A DNA stretch of 32,087 nucleotides from Clostridia bacterium (GCA_017518705.1 JAFWUC010000040.1:1-32087), one strand, 5' to 3'. Positions 14,135 through 22,709 are shown, numbered from the stretch's first letter. A program made the numbers and translations. Notes: generated by a model not told the origin, from the letters alone.

Positions 14135-15184
14135 ATGGACAGGACTGTTTTGGATGCCGCCGTCGGCAGGATAATCTCCGGCATTACCGATAAAAGAAAT
14201 CCCCTCGCCTTCACTTCCCGGGACGGTTCCCATTTCATGGACGCCTGGGACTGGTTCCAGGGCGTTGCCCTGTTCGGGCTGTATGAGTACTATCGGGACA
14301 GCGGTGACGGCAAAGTGCTCAAATACCTGACCGGCTGGTTCGACGAGCGCATAGACCGCCAGCCAGTCAAGAACATAAACAGCATGTGTCCGCTTTTGAC
14401 GCTGAGCTACCTGTACGAACTGACCGGAAGGAAAGACTATCTGGACATCTGCACGGAGTGGGCCGAATATGCCATGACTTCCCTGCCCCGCACGGAAGAG
14501 GGCGGTTTTCAGCACATCACCATAGATTCGGACAATTACATGCAGCTGTGGGACGACACCCTGTATATGACCGTGCTGTTCGTCGCCCGCATGGGGCAGC
14601 TGCTCGGGCGCAGGGACATGACCGAAGAAAGCGTGCGCCAGTTTCTGGTACACATCAAATACCTGAGCGATACGGCAACGGGGCTGCTGTTCCACGGTTT
14701 CAATTTCGAAGGCCGCCACCATTACGCGGGCGCGCTGTGGGGCCGGGGCAACGCCTGGTTCACCGCCGGGCTGGTGGATTATCTGGACATGGCACAGGTC
14801 TCCGACGGGGTCAGGCTGTTTTTGCTGTCGACCCTGGAGACCCAGGCAAAGGCGCTTAGGAAATATCAGGACACTGACGGCATGTGGCACACGCTCATAA
14901 ACGAGCCCGAAAGCTACAAGGAAGCCTCCGCCACGGCAGGCTTCTCCTACGGGTTGCTCAAGGCTGTACGCTGCGGCTATCTGGATGAAAGCTACCGTGA
15001 GACCGCGCTTAAGGGGCTTGACGCCATACTCTCCCGCATAGACGAAAACGGTCTGCTGAAGGACGTTTCCGCAGGCACCTGCCTGAGCGACAGCCTGGAT
15101 TATTACCGCAATATCCGCGTTAACGCCCAGCCTTACGGCCAGTCCATGGCGCTGCTTTTGCTCACCGAAGCGAAAAAGCTGTAA
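14135..15184 (+). CDS. GH105 family unsaturated uronyl hydrolase (second copy)
   Basis: A 349-residue GH88/GH105 enzyme without signal peptide. The catalytic Asp is Asp141 in QLWDDTLYM, at the place matching Asp137 of the other copy. Shared landmarks are AWDWFQGVALFGLYEYY (37-53), ALWGRGNAWFTAGLVDYLD, EASATAGFSYGLLKAVR and NAQPYGQSMALLLLTEA. The two copies differ clearly, so they probably handle different disaccharides or linkages, for instance products of rhamnogalacturonan versus products of the unassigned upstream protein. AGGAGG lies just upstream and the gap from the previous stop is only 11 bases, so the two genes form one operon. Confidence 0.92.
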   Translation: MDRTVLDAAVGRIISGITDKRNPLAFTSRDGSHFMDAWDWFQGVALFGLYEYYRDSGDGKVLKYLTGWFDERIDRQPVKNINSMCPLLTLSYLYELTGRKDYLDICTEWAEYAMTSLPRTEEGGFQHITIDSDNYMQLWDDTLYMTVLFVARMGQLLGRRDMTEESVRQFLVHIKYLSDTATGLLFHGFNFEGRHHYAGALWGRGNAWFTAGLVDYLDMAQVSDGVRLFLLSTLETQAKALRKYQDTDGMWHTLINEPESYKEASATAGFSYGLLKAVRCGYLDESYRETALKGLDAILSRIDENGLLKDVSAGTCLSDSLDYYRNIRVNAQPYGQSMALLLLTEAKKL

Positions 15185-15214
15185 AATCTATATAATGCAA
15201 TAAAGCCTTTGGGC

Positions 15215-15247
15215 AAAAAAACCGCCCCGGAGATGCCTCCGGGGCGG
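15215..15247 (-). terminator. Bidirectional terminator between GH105 and GH38 genes
   Basis: Perfect 11-pair stem CCGCCCCGGAG (15222-15232) / CTCCGGGGCGG (15237-15247) with a four-base loop. On the minus strand seven T follow (15221-15215), ending the mannosidase operon. On the plus strand it also follows the second GH105 gene, though with a poor T-tract. Confidence 0.9.
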
Positions 15248-15254
15248 ATCTTCG

Positions 15255-18110
15255 TCACCTGACTTCTATCATCCATATCCCGTAAGCGCGCAGCGGTATC
15301 GTCACGCGTCCGTCTTTGAGCGGAAGATACTCTTCCCGCTCGTTTTCTTTAAGCGTCCGCCTGTACGCCCCGCTTATCGGGACGCCGAAAGCGATCTCCG
15401 CCTCTCCGTCTTTGCCGTCCGTCTCGTACCCTCTGATGAGAAGACCGCCGTCTTTCTCTTCCACGCTCGTCACGGCGATGCTGCCGCTTATGTGCTTTAT
15501 CAGTCCCGCCTCCTGGGGCAGCGCGCCCGCGTGCGCGTTGACAGACTGGTAAAGTATCGGGTGGTTGTTCAGGTTCGCGGTCATCTCGGGCTGCATCTCT
15601 GCTCCCGCCCGCAGGTACAGGTTGATCTCGTGTATGCCCCTCTCCGGGTACGGATCGGGGTTCGTGGCGGAGTTGATAAGCGTGACTGACAGCCCGTCTT
15701 TGCCAAGGCGGTATCCGTACTTGCAGTCGCTGGTCAGGGTGAGCGCGGTGTCAAGTTCGCTCCTGGCAGTAACCGCGAAAGCGGGAACGTCGTTGTTCAA
15801 GACCCTGCGGGTGATCCTGCCCTGGGGTATCAGGCACTCAAACGCGCCCGTGAGCCCTTTAAGCGGGCAGTAGTAGCTCAGCACCGGTATGATCTCGTGA
15901 CCCTGTTCCTGCCAGTCCACCTTGAGTTCCAGCCTCAGAGTGTCGCTGCCGGCGTCCAGATGATACGTCACTTCCGCTTTGGAAGGAATGCGGCAGATGC
16001 CGTCCATCAGGTACGTAGCTTTCACGCTCTGCCTAAGCTTGCCTTCATTCAGTGTTTTGAGCTCCGTGCAGCGGTCGACCTTAGTTTGCTTAAGCGTCCT
16101 TCCTATGTTCCATGCGTTGGACGTGGCGCACTCCGTTTCAAGCACGCACAGTCCCGCGCTTTCGCCCTCCTTAAGCAGGTTCACGCCCCTGTTAAGGTCT
16201 ATAAGTTCCGCAACGCGGCCGGTCCTGCTGTCTATCCTCGCCCTGATGACGCCGTTGTCCAGCACCTTGTCGTCATAGAATCCGGTGGTGCGCTCCGGTT
16301 CCAGCAGGAAGGAGGGATAACTTTCCGCCTGCGCCTGATACAGCGCCACGGTGGTATACCCCAGGGCGGGCACTTCGGCTTCCACCAGCACGCGGAAGTA
16401 CATATGGTCCCAGTACTTCTGCACCTGCCTGTCCAGCAGCTGCATCCTCAGCGCTTTGCCGTCCTTGTCGCAGGCCGTCAGGCGTTTCAGATCTCCCGTC
16501 CAGTCCCATACGGTGAGCTCGCACACCGCCTTGCGCGCATACTGCAGAGTGTTGAACAGCGTGAACGCCCGGTTGAGTCCCTTTCCCCGTTCGGGCGAGG
16601 GCGCGCCCTTGAAGTTCTCTAGTCCCCAGCCGGCGCCCGCGCCTTCGCTTTGGGTATAGCTTACGTCTTCCGGATCGGAAAACACCTTGAGGCTCGCGGT
16701 GTCTATGTTCCGGCACACGGCACTCATCGCCTTTTGGGAAAGCGTATTTGTGACCGACGCGGATTTTTGGAACAGTCCCATCGCCCACTCGCGGGAATCC
16801 TGCACGCAGGAGCCGGTGAGTATATCGTGGAAATGGGTGAACAGCACGTCCCTCTGGGCTTCTTCCAGGCGCGCTTTGTCGTAAGCGAAACCAGTTTTGG
16901 CTGCCGCCAGCGCTGTCAAAGCCCTCGCATCGATAAGTGCGTTCTCCATACGCCGGTTGCCGCGCTTGATGCGGCTCTGTGTGGTGTAACAGCCCGGAGC
17001 GAAATAGTTCATTTCCTCCGTCACCACGGGGGTCTTGTCCCTTACCTGCTCCGCGTCCCTGAAGTAATCCCTGAGACCACCGAAGCGAATGGTGGGGAAA
17101 ACCGGCCACTTCTGCATCCGCAGCGCGGCTTCCACGTCCCTGCGGGTGGGTCCGCCGCCGTGGTCTCCAACGCCGTAAACGACCATGCCCGTCTTAAGCC
17201 CGCTCTGGCGCTTCACTATGTCGAACAGACCCAGCGCGGTATGCGGCTTGATGCTTCCGTTGTACCAGTTGGCCTCCTTGAGCACCAGTATCTCGGCGCC
17301 CGACGCCGCCCTGTAGCGATACAGATACTCGTCCAGGTCGTTGCCCCGGCAGTGGTACATGTATTTGACGCCGCCGAAAGCATCTATCTCCGGTATGGTC
17401 AGCGCGTGGCCGAATGTGTCGGGCACGAAGTCCAGGTCAAACTGTTTTACGCCCCAGACATCCTTAAGGTACCTGCGCGTGAGCTCTATGTGCTTGAGCA
17501 GGCTTTCGCCGGAAGGCATGTTCTTGTCGGTCTCGACCCAGCTTGTGGCGGCAACTTCCCACCTGCCCTCGTTTATGCGCTGTTTTATGCGGCGCATAAG
17601 CTCCGGGTCGTACTCCTCCACTATCTTATAAACGGAACCCTGGGACTGGGTGAACGTGAAATCCGGATACTCGTCCATTATGTCGCACATGGTGGTGAAA
17701 GTGGCAAGCGTGACTGCGACGGTCTCCTGCCAGCTCCACATCCAGTTCATGTCTATGTGCGCATGCCCCGTGAGTATGAGTTTGTAGCTTTTTGCGGCAT
17801 CTGCCAGAGGAAGAAGCAGTTTTTCAGCCTCCTCGCACGCCCGGTCGGTTAGCACTCCGTCCCTGTCAAGTGCGGATTCAAGGCATTCAAAGCAGCTTAC
17901 GACCTCTTTTTCGAAAGCGCCGCCGTTTTCCTCGCTCAGTTTAAGAGCGAATTCAGCCTCGCTCAGGATCCGCTCGTTCCAGCGGGTCATGGGCGTTATG
18001 CCGTCTCTTTCATGTACCGTCACACCAAAGGAATACTCGAACCCTTTTTGTTCCCTGTTGCCCGCCACCCGCGTCTTCAGGCGGACGAATCTTTCAAACA
18101 GTTCTTTCAT
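15255..18110 (-). CDS. GH38 alpha-mannosidase
   Basis: A 951-residue retaining alpha-mannosidase. The zinc motif GHAHIDMNWMW begins at Gly115 (ligands His118 and Asp120), the nucleophile is Asp231 in FVPDTFGH, and a further active-site motif is THFHDILTGSC (425-435, His and Asp). GDHGGGP (316-322) is also typical. The middle helical domain and the C-terminal beta-sandwich, to residue 951, give the normal bacterial length. There is no signal peptide, so it acts on imported or cytosolic mannosides; the linkage is not readable from sequence. It is the third gene of the TetR-led operon, 18 bases after the sialidase-fold gene, with GGGGGA before the ATG. Confidence 0.95.
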   Translation of the reverse strand: MKELFERFVRLKTRVAGNREQKGFEYSFGVTVHERDGITPMTRWNERILSEAEFALKLSEENGGAFEKEVVSCFECLESALDRDGVLTDRACEEAEKLLLPLADAAKSYKLILTGHAHIDMNWMWSWQETVAVTLATFTTMCDIMDEYPDFTFTQSQGSVYKIVEEYDPELMRRIKQRINEGRWEVAATSWVETDKNMPSGESLLKHIELTRRYLKDVWGVKQFDLDFVPDTFGHALTIPEIDAFGGVKYMYHCRGNDLDEYLYRYRAASGAEILVLKEANWYNGSIKPHTALGLFDIVKRQSGLKTGMVVYGVGDHGGGPTRRDVEAALRMQKWPVFPTIRFGGLRDYFRDAEQVRDKTPVVTEEMNYFAPGCYTTQSRIKRGNRRMENALIDARALTALAAAKTGFAYDKARLEEAQRDVLFTHFHDILTGSCVQDSREWAMGLFQKSASVTNTLSQKAMSAVCRNIDTASLKVFSDPEDVSYTQSEGAGAGWGLENFKGAPSPERGKGLNRAFTLFNTLQYARKAVCELTVWDWTGDLKRLTACDKDGKALRMQLLDRQVQKYWDHMYFRVLVEAEVPALGYTTVALYQAQAESYPSFLLEPERTTGFYDDKVLDNGVIRARIDSRTGRVAELIDLNRGVNLLKEGESAGLCVLETECATSNAWNIGRTLKQTKVDRCTELKTLNEGKLRQSVKATYLMDGICRIPSKAEVTYHLDAGSDTLRLELKVDWQEQGHEIIPVLSYYCPLKGLTGAFECLIPQGRITRRVLNNDVPAFAVTARSELDTALTLTSDCKYGYRLGKDGLSVTLINSATNPDPYPERGIHEINLYLRAGAEMQPEMTANLNNHPILYQSVNAHAGALPQEAGLIKHISGSIAVTSVEEKDGGLLIRGYETDGKDGEAEIAFGVPISGAYRRTLKENEREEYLPLKDGRVTIPLRAYGIWMIEVR

Positions 18111-18128
18111 AATTGTCCCCCACCGGTG

Positions 18129-19520
18129 TTATTTTAAGGCGTAACGCCTGAATCGCTCTATCTTTCCGAACACGGAATAGTTAGCGTCGTGGAACGAATG
18201 CGCATTGTTGTCCGCCGCGCGGGTCAGGTAAAGTATGTCGTCCCCGTCGAATATAAAATCGGTGTACTGGAAACCCGTAAACTTCGGGTCCTTGTCCGTG
18301 GCGTCGATCACGTCGGCCGCGAGGCTCCAGTTTACGCAGTCCCGGCTCACCATAAGCGCAAGCAGGTTCCTGTCCAGACGGTGCTCATACGAACGCAGGC
18401 GGTCGATCAGGCTGTAATAGCAGCGGCTCTGTTCGTCATATTTCACCACGAACTTGGAGTGATTGCCGGGAAAGTCGATGGTGCCCAGGTACGCCAGCGG
18501 TCTATCCGGCGCGGTCACCTCAAAGTACATTATCTTGCCGAAACCGGGCTCGCAGGAAGCGATCTCGTACCTCATCAGGTTGACCAGCCTGCCGTCCGGC
18601 AGCACCGTGAGGCTGCCCTCCAGAAGTCCCCCGCTTTTGCCTTTCACCGCGCCCGGCCAATTAGGATCGTACGGCACGGGCGGAGTGAATTCCCAGCTGG
18701 CGGGATCGAGCAGGTCGCTGTCCTCCGGCGCCGAAAATACCATTATGTCGTGGCCGCCCTTTGCCCAGCTGCCCCATTCGCAGCTGTTCCAGATCCTGCC
18801 GCCATGACAGACCACGGGCTGCGGGTTTTTGTGCACGCCCTTTTCAGCCCAGTGGCACGCTCCGCGCCACAATACGCTGGGAGGAGAGAACGTACTGCCC
18901 CCGTCTTCAGACTTGCCTATCAGCAGATCGCCGTACTCCGTCGAACACGCCAGCATATAGATGTCGCCCCTGTGCACGAACAGCCTGCCCCAGAAGCAGG
19001 GAAACAGGTCGCACACCCAGTGCCACGTCCTCCCGTCGTCGTCGCTTCTGAAAATCAGGCTCAGGTTCTGGGGCGCCTTGGGCGCGAACAGGTCCATGGA
19101 GCACAAAAGATGCCCCTGGGGCGCGCGAATAAGGCTGGGAGAACACAGGTAATGCCCGGAAAAGGCATAATAGTCATCGTCAGGGTGAAGGTAATTGACC
19201 GTCACTCCCCCTCCGGCCCTCTCTCCGGTCCTGAACAGGCGCGGGCGGCTGGACTTTCCCGCGCATTCCAGCCTGAGTTCATAGTCGGTATCCGGCTCAA
19301 GCCCGTTTATCTCGCAGAAATCCTCCCGCGTTTCGCCCGCGCTAAGCGGTTCCCCGCCAAGGGCACGCAGAATGATCTTTACTCCGCTTTTGTGTTCCGG
19401 ACACAAAAACTCCGCCCTGACCCGGTCTTTTTCGGGCGCAAGGCGAGAAATATATATGTCTTCATTTTCGGTTCCCGGCGGAACGTAAGGTCTCCAGCTC
19501 CACAGGCTATGCAGTTTCAT
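18129..19520 (-). CDS. Sialidase-fold (BNR) beta-propeller protein with Fn3-like N-terminus
   Basis: A 463-residue protein without signal peptide. Residues about 15-100 look like a fibronectin type III domain (INGLEPDTDYELRLEC, then LFRTGE). The rest is a predicted six-bladed propeller with Asp-boxes SDDDGRTW (159-166) and SEDGGSTF (204-211). Sialidase-like propellers include exo-sialidases but also many other hydrolases and lyases. I do not see the complete arginine triad and catalytic Tyr of a true sialidase with certainty, so I leave the reaction open. Co-transcription with GH38 suggests a joint role on a mannose-containing glycan, perhaps as hydrolase. GGGGTGAT is the likely ribosome site. 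Confidence 0.8.
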   Translation of the reverse strand: MKLHSLWSWRPYVPPGTENEDIYISRLAPEKDRVRAEFLCPEHKSGVKIILRALGGEPLSAGETREDFCEINGLEPDTDYELRLECAGKSSRPRLFRTGERAGGGVTVNYLHPDDDYYAFSGHYLCSPSLIRAPQGHLLCSMDLFAPKAPQNLSLIFRSDDDGRTWHWVCDLFPCFWGRLFVHRGDIYMLACSTEYGDLLIGKSEDGGSTFSPPSVLWRGACHWAEKGVHKNPQPVVCHGGRIWNSCEWGSWAKGGHDIMVFSAPEDSDLLDPASWEFTPPVPYDPNWPGAVKGKSGGLLEGSLTVLPDGRLVNLMRYEIASCEPGFGKIMYFEVTAPDRPLAYLGTIDFPGNHSKFVVKYDEQSRCYYSLIDRLRSYEHRLDRNLLALMVSRDCVNWSLAADVIDATDKDPKFTGFQYTDFIFDGDDILYLTRAADNNAHSFHDANYSVFGKIERFRRYALK

Positions 19521-19571
19521 ATGATCACCCCGCGTATACTATTCCACAGAGCGCCCGGGAATTCCTGCCTG

Positions 19572-20156
19572 TCAGATACGGCTGATCGTGTGATCGCCCA
19601 TGCGCTGGCCCTGCAGTATGTCGTTTACCCTTTTCGCCAGCTTTTCGCTGCTGTCCAGACAGTCACGGTTGAGCCATGCCTTCACAAGTCCCGCGCAGCC
19701 GAACACGGCAAAATAGTAGTCGTAGTCGAACTCGCCTTCCATGTCGCTGGAGATGCCCCATATCTTTATGAGCTTCTCCCTGATCAGGCGGTTCAGCCTG
19801 TAAAGGAAGCATATATCTCCCCTGAAAGACATGAGGACACTCATTATCTCCCGGTTCTCGCGGATAAAATCGAACAGGTCCACCAGCAGCTGTTCGTTAG
19901 GCGGAGTCTCGCCGAGCTTTTCGTCAAGTATCAGATCCAGAGCCGAGATCAGTTCATCCTCTATGCTTTCGAGCATCTGAAAGACGTCTTTATAATAAAG
20001 ATAAAAGGTGCCGCGGTTCATGTCCGCCTTTTCGGCAAGCTCCTTGACCGTAATATCCTTCAGCTGCTTTTCCTTCATAAGCGATGTCAGCGCCTGGGTC
20101 AGCAGTTTCTTAGTGCGCCTGACGCGCCTGTCCTCACTGCGGGGTTTGTTTTCCAA
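19572..20156 (-). CDS. TetR/AcrR-family regulator, start of the GH38 operon
   Basis: A 194-residue regulator. Residues 13-60 are the TetR helix-turn-helix (RRTKKLLTQALTSLMKEK, ITVKELAEKADMNRGTFYLYYKD). The rest is an all-helical ligand and dimer domain of the DhaS-like type, ending with FGCAGLVKAWLNRDCLDSSE. The start codon is TTG: GGAGGAG lies seven bases before it and no ATG is better placed. A TTG start may hold the protein level low. It leads an operon with the sialidase-fold and GH38 genes (51- and 18-base gaps), so it probably controls them and itself. A related TetR gene lies divergent, 271 bases away. Confidence 0.9.
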   Translation of the reverse strand: MENKPRSEDRRVRRTKKLLTQALTSLMKEKQLKDITVKELAEKADMNRGTFYLYYKDVFQMLESIEDELISALDLILDEKLGETPPNEQLLVDLFDFIRENREIMSVLMSFRGDICFLYRLNRLIREKLIKIWGISSDMEGEFDYDYYFAVFGCAGLVKAWLNRDCLDSSEKLAKRVNDILQGQRMGDHTISRI

Positions 20157-20174
20157 AACTTAACTCCTCCTTTC

Positions 20175-20245
20175 CGAACATCTTACGCTAAATTGGTTCA
20201 TTATCTCATAAATATTGACATATTTGGTTATTATCGAACATTATC
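20175..20245. promoter_or_regulatory. Repeated motifs between the two TetR genes
   Basis: CGAACAT occurs at 20175-20181 and 20235-20241. TTGGTT followed by (C)ATTATC occurs at 20193-20205 and 20224-20235, with a third ATTATC at 20240-20245. Spacings of 10, 30 and 60 bases put copies on similar faces of the helix. A possible plus promoter (TTGACA 20215-20220, CATTAT 20239-20244) lies inside. These are candidate TetR operators. Confidence 0.4.
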
Positions 20246-20260
20246 CGATTAATCTGTTTA

Positions 20261-20289
20261 TTGAATTTCTGCACAAGCGTTATTATAAT
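20261..20289 (+). promoter_or_regulatory. Candidate promoter of the second TetR gene (distal)
   Basis: TTGAAT (20261-20266), 17-base spacer, TATAAT (20284-20289). It would give a leader of about 130 bases before ATG 20428; I see no gene in that leader. Confidence 0.6.
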
Positions 20290-20377
20290 TCATAACGTCT
20301 TGATAGTCAACACCATGTTCAACAATTCGGCTGCAAAGTCCAGATGCGCACCATAAAAAACCGATCGACAAAGCTTT

Positions 20378-20406
20378 TTGAACGACCCCGCGCAATCTTT
20401 TATACA
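20378..20406 (+). promoter_or_regulatory. Candidate promoter of the second TetR gene (proximal)
   Basis: TTGAAC (20378-20383), 17-base spacer, TATACA (20401-20406). It lies just before the ribosome site AGGAGG (20418-20423) and would give a very short leader. Weaker -10 than the distal site. Confidence 0.4.
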
Positions 20407-20427
20407 TACTCTGCACCAGGAGGCTAT

Positions 20428-20987
20428 ATGAAATCCGACGACACCAAGCGGCACCTTTCCCGGGCGTTTTGGAGCTGCTGGACAAGCGCCCCATTGCAAG
20501 GATAAGCATTTCCGACATTACTGCCCAGTGCAGCGTCAGCCGCATGACTTTCTATTATCATTTTCGCGACATTTACGACCTGGCGGGCTGGACGCTGGAA
20601 AACGAGCTGAGCCATGCGATGAGTCAGTGCCGCGATATCACCGGCTGGCAGCAGCGGTTTATAGATATGCTCAACGCTCTCAAACCGCGCAAACGCCTGC
20701 TGCTCAACCTGAAATCCTCCTTCAACAGGGAATTCCTCAAGCGTTTCATACTTGCTGAGTTCCAGAAACTGCTCATGCCGGCGCTGGAAGCTTGTCCCTC
20801 CTGTGCCATTGTGGACAATGACGACAGAGAATGCGTGTGCGCCTTCTACTCCTACGCGCTTATGGGCATAGTGGTCAGATGGATCTCGGAGGGCATGGCA
20901 CAGCGGCCCGAATCGCTGGCGCGGCAGGTGTCCGCGATCATGGACGGCTGCTTCGAAAACAGTTTGAGCAAGCTGTCAAAACGGTAA
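20428..20987 (+). pseudogene. TetR/AcrR-family regulator with an apparent -1 frameshift
   Basis: AGGAGG (20418-20423) and ATG 20428 open a frame reading MKSDDTKRHLSRAF, the normal lead-in of a TetR domain. It then runs WSCW... to a stop at 20503-20505. From 20469 another frame continues exactly where expected: LELLDKRPIARISISDITA, MTFYYHFRD (the recognition helix region), and a helical C-terminal domain with YALMGIVVRWISEGMAQRPE, to the stop at 20987. Adding one T to the TTTT run at 20467-20470 restores a 186-residue protein. The shifted frame has no ribosome site of its own. The gene is either broken or carries a read error. Its C-terminal domain resembles the divergent TetR protein. Confidence 0.8.
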
Positions 20988-20994
20988 AAACCCG

Positions 20995-21022
20995 GCGGGA
21001 GAGCGTTTCTCCCGCTTTTTTT
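20995..21022 (+). terminator. Rho-independent terminator after the second TetR gene
   Basis: Stem GCGGGAGA (20995-21002) / TCTCCCGC (21008-21015), five-base loop, then seven T (21016-21022). Confidence 0.92.
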
Positions 21023-21074
21023 ATGCTATTTTTTTGTAAAACTGCTTCTTTTTCCCCATTCCGCCGCCTCTATG

Positions 21075-21083
21075 TGGTATAAT
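21075..21083 (+). promoter_or_regulatory. Extended -10 promoter of the binding-protein gene
   Basis: TGG-TATAAT (21075-21083) about 40 bases before ATG 21124. No convincing -35 is present, which is common for extended -10 promoters. Confidence 0.5.
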
Positions 21084-21123
21084 TATGCTGTGTATGAATA
21101 CTCACATGCATATGGAGGAAGTT

Positions 21124-22680
21124 ATGAAAAGGGTGTCGAGCGTCCTGACAGCGCTGTTTATGCTGTGCGCCATGATGTTCAGCGGCGCTCCGGCTGAGGA
21201 AACGGTCCTGGCTTTCCCCATGGAGGGCGCGTTTTTCTCTTCTCTTTGGGAAGGGACGCCTTACGACGCGTTGGCGCGCCGTCTGCTTAACGGCTTGAGC
21301 CCCGTATACTGGGATGAGGAACACTTAAGGTACCGTCAGGACGATTCCGTGGCAGAGGAGATACTCGTCGCCGATACGCAAGACGGCGGAAGGGAATACC
21401 TGATCTCCTTCAGACATGATATGTGTTTTTCCGACGGAAGCCCCGTCACAGCCGGCGACTACGCCTTCACCATACTGATGCTGGCCTCGCCCTGCATCGG
21501 GGATCTGGGCGCCGATGAAGATGCGTTTGATTACCTGTCAGGCTGGGACAGGTATCATTCCGGCAGAAGCAGAGAGTTTGGCGGCGTCAGGGTGCTTGGC
21601 GATCATCAGCTTGCGCTCACCGTATCCCCCGCAAGCCTGCCCTGCTTTTTCGAAAGCGGCCTAATCAGCTTAACTCCCTTCCCCGCGTCCCGGCTGTTCC
21701 CGGGTCTTGCCGTGTATGACGAAGGCGACGGCGCGTTTATCGCTTCGGCCGAAAACCCGCTTGAAGGCGGACCTGACGGGGATCTCCTGCGCGCGGTGCT
21801 GCTCGACCCCGTAACGGGATATTTGGGAAACCCTGCCGTCACCTCGGGCAGGTACCGTTTCGTGAGCTTCGACGGCGCAAAGCTGGTCCTGGAGGAGAAT
21901 CCATTTTACAAGGGTGAATGGCGCGCCTCCTCTCCCCTTCCCACCGCCTATACCTGTCTGGCGTTTGCCTGTGAAAGAAACTCGGTGTACAGCGCTTATC
22001 TGCGCAAAGCCGTCGCCCTGTGCCTTGACAGAGACGAACTGCTTGCTGCCGCCGGCATCCAAGCAAGTGCGGGCATAAACGGCTTCTGCTCTGTAAACGA
22101 TCCCGCCTTCGCGCACCCGGCGAACGCGCTTCCCGAGCCTTATGAAACCGATCCCGATATGGCGGCCCTGCTGCTGGAAGAGGACGGCTGGACGCTCAAC
22201 GAAGCCGGCGAACCTTACGACGCCACTTCCGACGGCGTCCGCTGCCGGCTTGAAGGCGGCGAGATCGTGCGCCTGAGCCTCAGCCTCTCTTATGCCGAGG
22301 ACGGGGAGATCGGTGAAGAACTGCTTGACGCATATCTTGTGCAGCCCCTTGCCCGGGCAGGCATCGAACTAATCTGCGAGCCGCTCGCTTCCTCCGAGCT
22401 TGAGCGGATCGCCCGCTCGCCGCGGAAGCGCTTAAGCGACCTTATGCTCATCACTTTGGACATATGTCCGGACAAAGACCTGTCCGTTTTCTTTAAGCCG
22501 AACGGCGCGGACAATCTTTTCGGCATAGACGACCCGGAGCTTTATCAGGCGGCGCGGGACACTTACAGGACCGATGAGGGCGACTACGCCGCGTATTTTG
22601 CCCGCTGGCTGGACTTTCAGGCCGGGTTTATCGACGCGCTGCCCGCCATCCCTCTGTACTGCCGGGAGTATTCATACTGA
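21124..22680 (+). CDS. Orphan ABC solute-binding protein, family 5 (peptide/nickel type)
   Basis: A 518-residue family-5 binding protein (DppA/OppA-like). The N-terminus is a signal peptide of about 24 residues, probably cleaved after APA; I see no convincing lipobox. Family pattern: LARRLLNGLSPVYW, FRHDMCFSDGSPVTAGDYAFTI, GRYRFVSFDGAKLVLEENPFY and LRKAVALCLDRDELL, the last being the conserved segment before the second lobe. No permease or ATPase genes adjoin, so the transporter lies elsewhere or the protein has another role such as sensing. Start chosen at ATG 21124 with GGAGG five bases before; the frame is open 13 codons further upstream without a ribosome site. Confidence 0.85.
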   Translation: MKRVSSVLTALFMLCAMMFSGAPAEETVLAFPMEGAFFSSLWEGTPYDALARRLLNGLSPVYWDEEHLRYRQDDSVAEEILVADTQDGGREYLISFRHDMCFSDGSPVTAGDYAFTILMLASPCIGDLGADEDAFDYLSGWDRYHSGRSREFGGVRVLGDHQLALTVSPASLPCFFESGLISLTPFPASRLFPGLAVYDEGDGAFIASAENPLEGGPDGDLLRAVLLDPVTGYLGNPAVTSGRYRFVSFDGAKLVLEENPFYKGEWRASSPLPTAYTCLAFACERNSVYSAYLRKAVALCLDRDELLAAAGIQASAGINGFCSVNDPAFAHPANALPEPYETDPDMAALLLEEDGWTLNEAGEPYDATSDGVRCRLEGGEIVRLSLSLSYAEDGEIGEELLDAYLVQPLARAGIELICEPLASSELERIARSPRKRLSDLMLITLDICPDKDLSVFFKPNGADNLFGIDDPELYQAARDTYRTDEGDYAAYFARWLDFQAGFIDALPAIPLYCREYSY

Positions 22681-22709
22681 CACACGAAACGAAAGGAACC
22701 GTATTATTT

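Noticed and set aside
18129..19520. Calling the propeller protein an exo-alpha-sialidase
   Set aside because: Asp-boxes show the fold only; I could not confirm the full set of catalytic residues, and there is no signal peptide or sialic acid gene nearby.
18189..20252. A 687-codon open frame on the plus strand opposite the sialidase-fold and TetR genes
   Set aside because: It has no ribosome site or recognisable domain, and the opposite-strand proteins have clear family motifs. Long antisense frames are expected in GC-rich genes.
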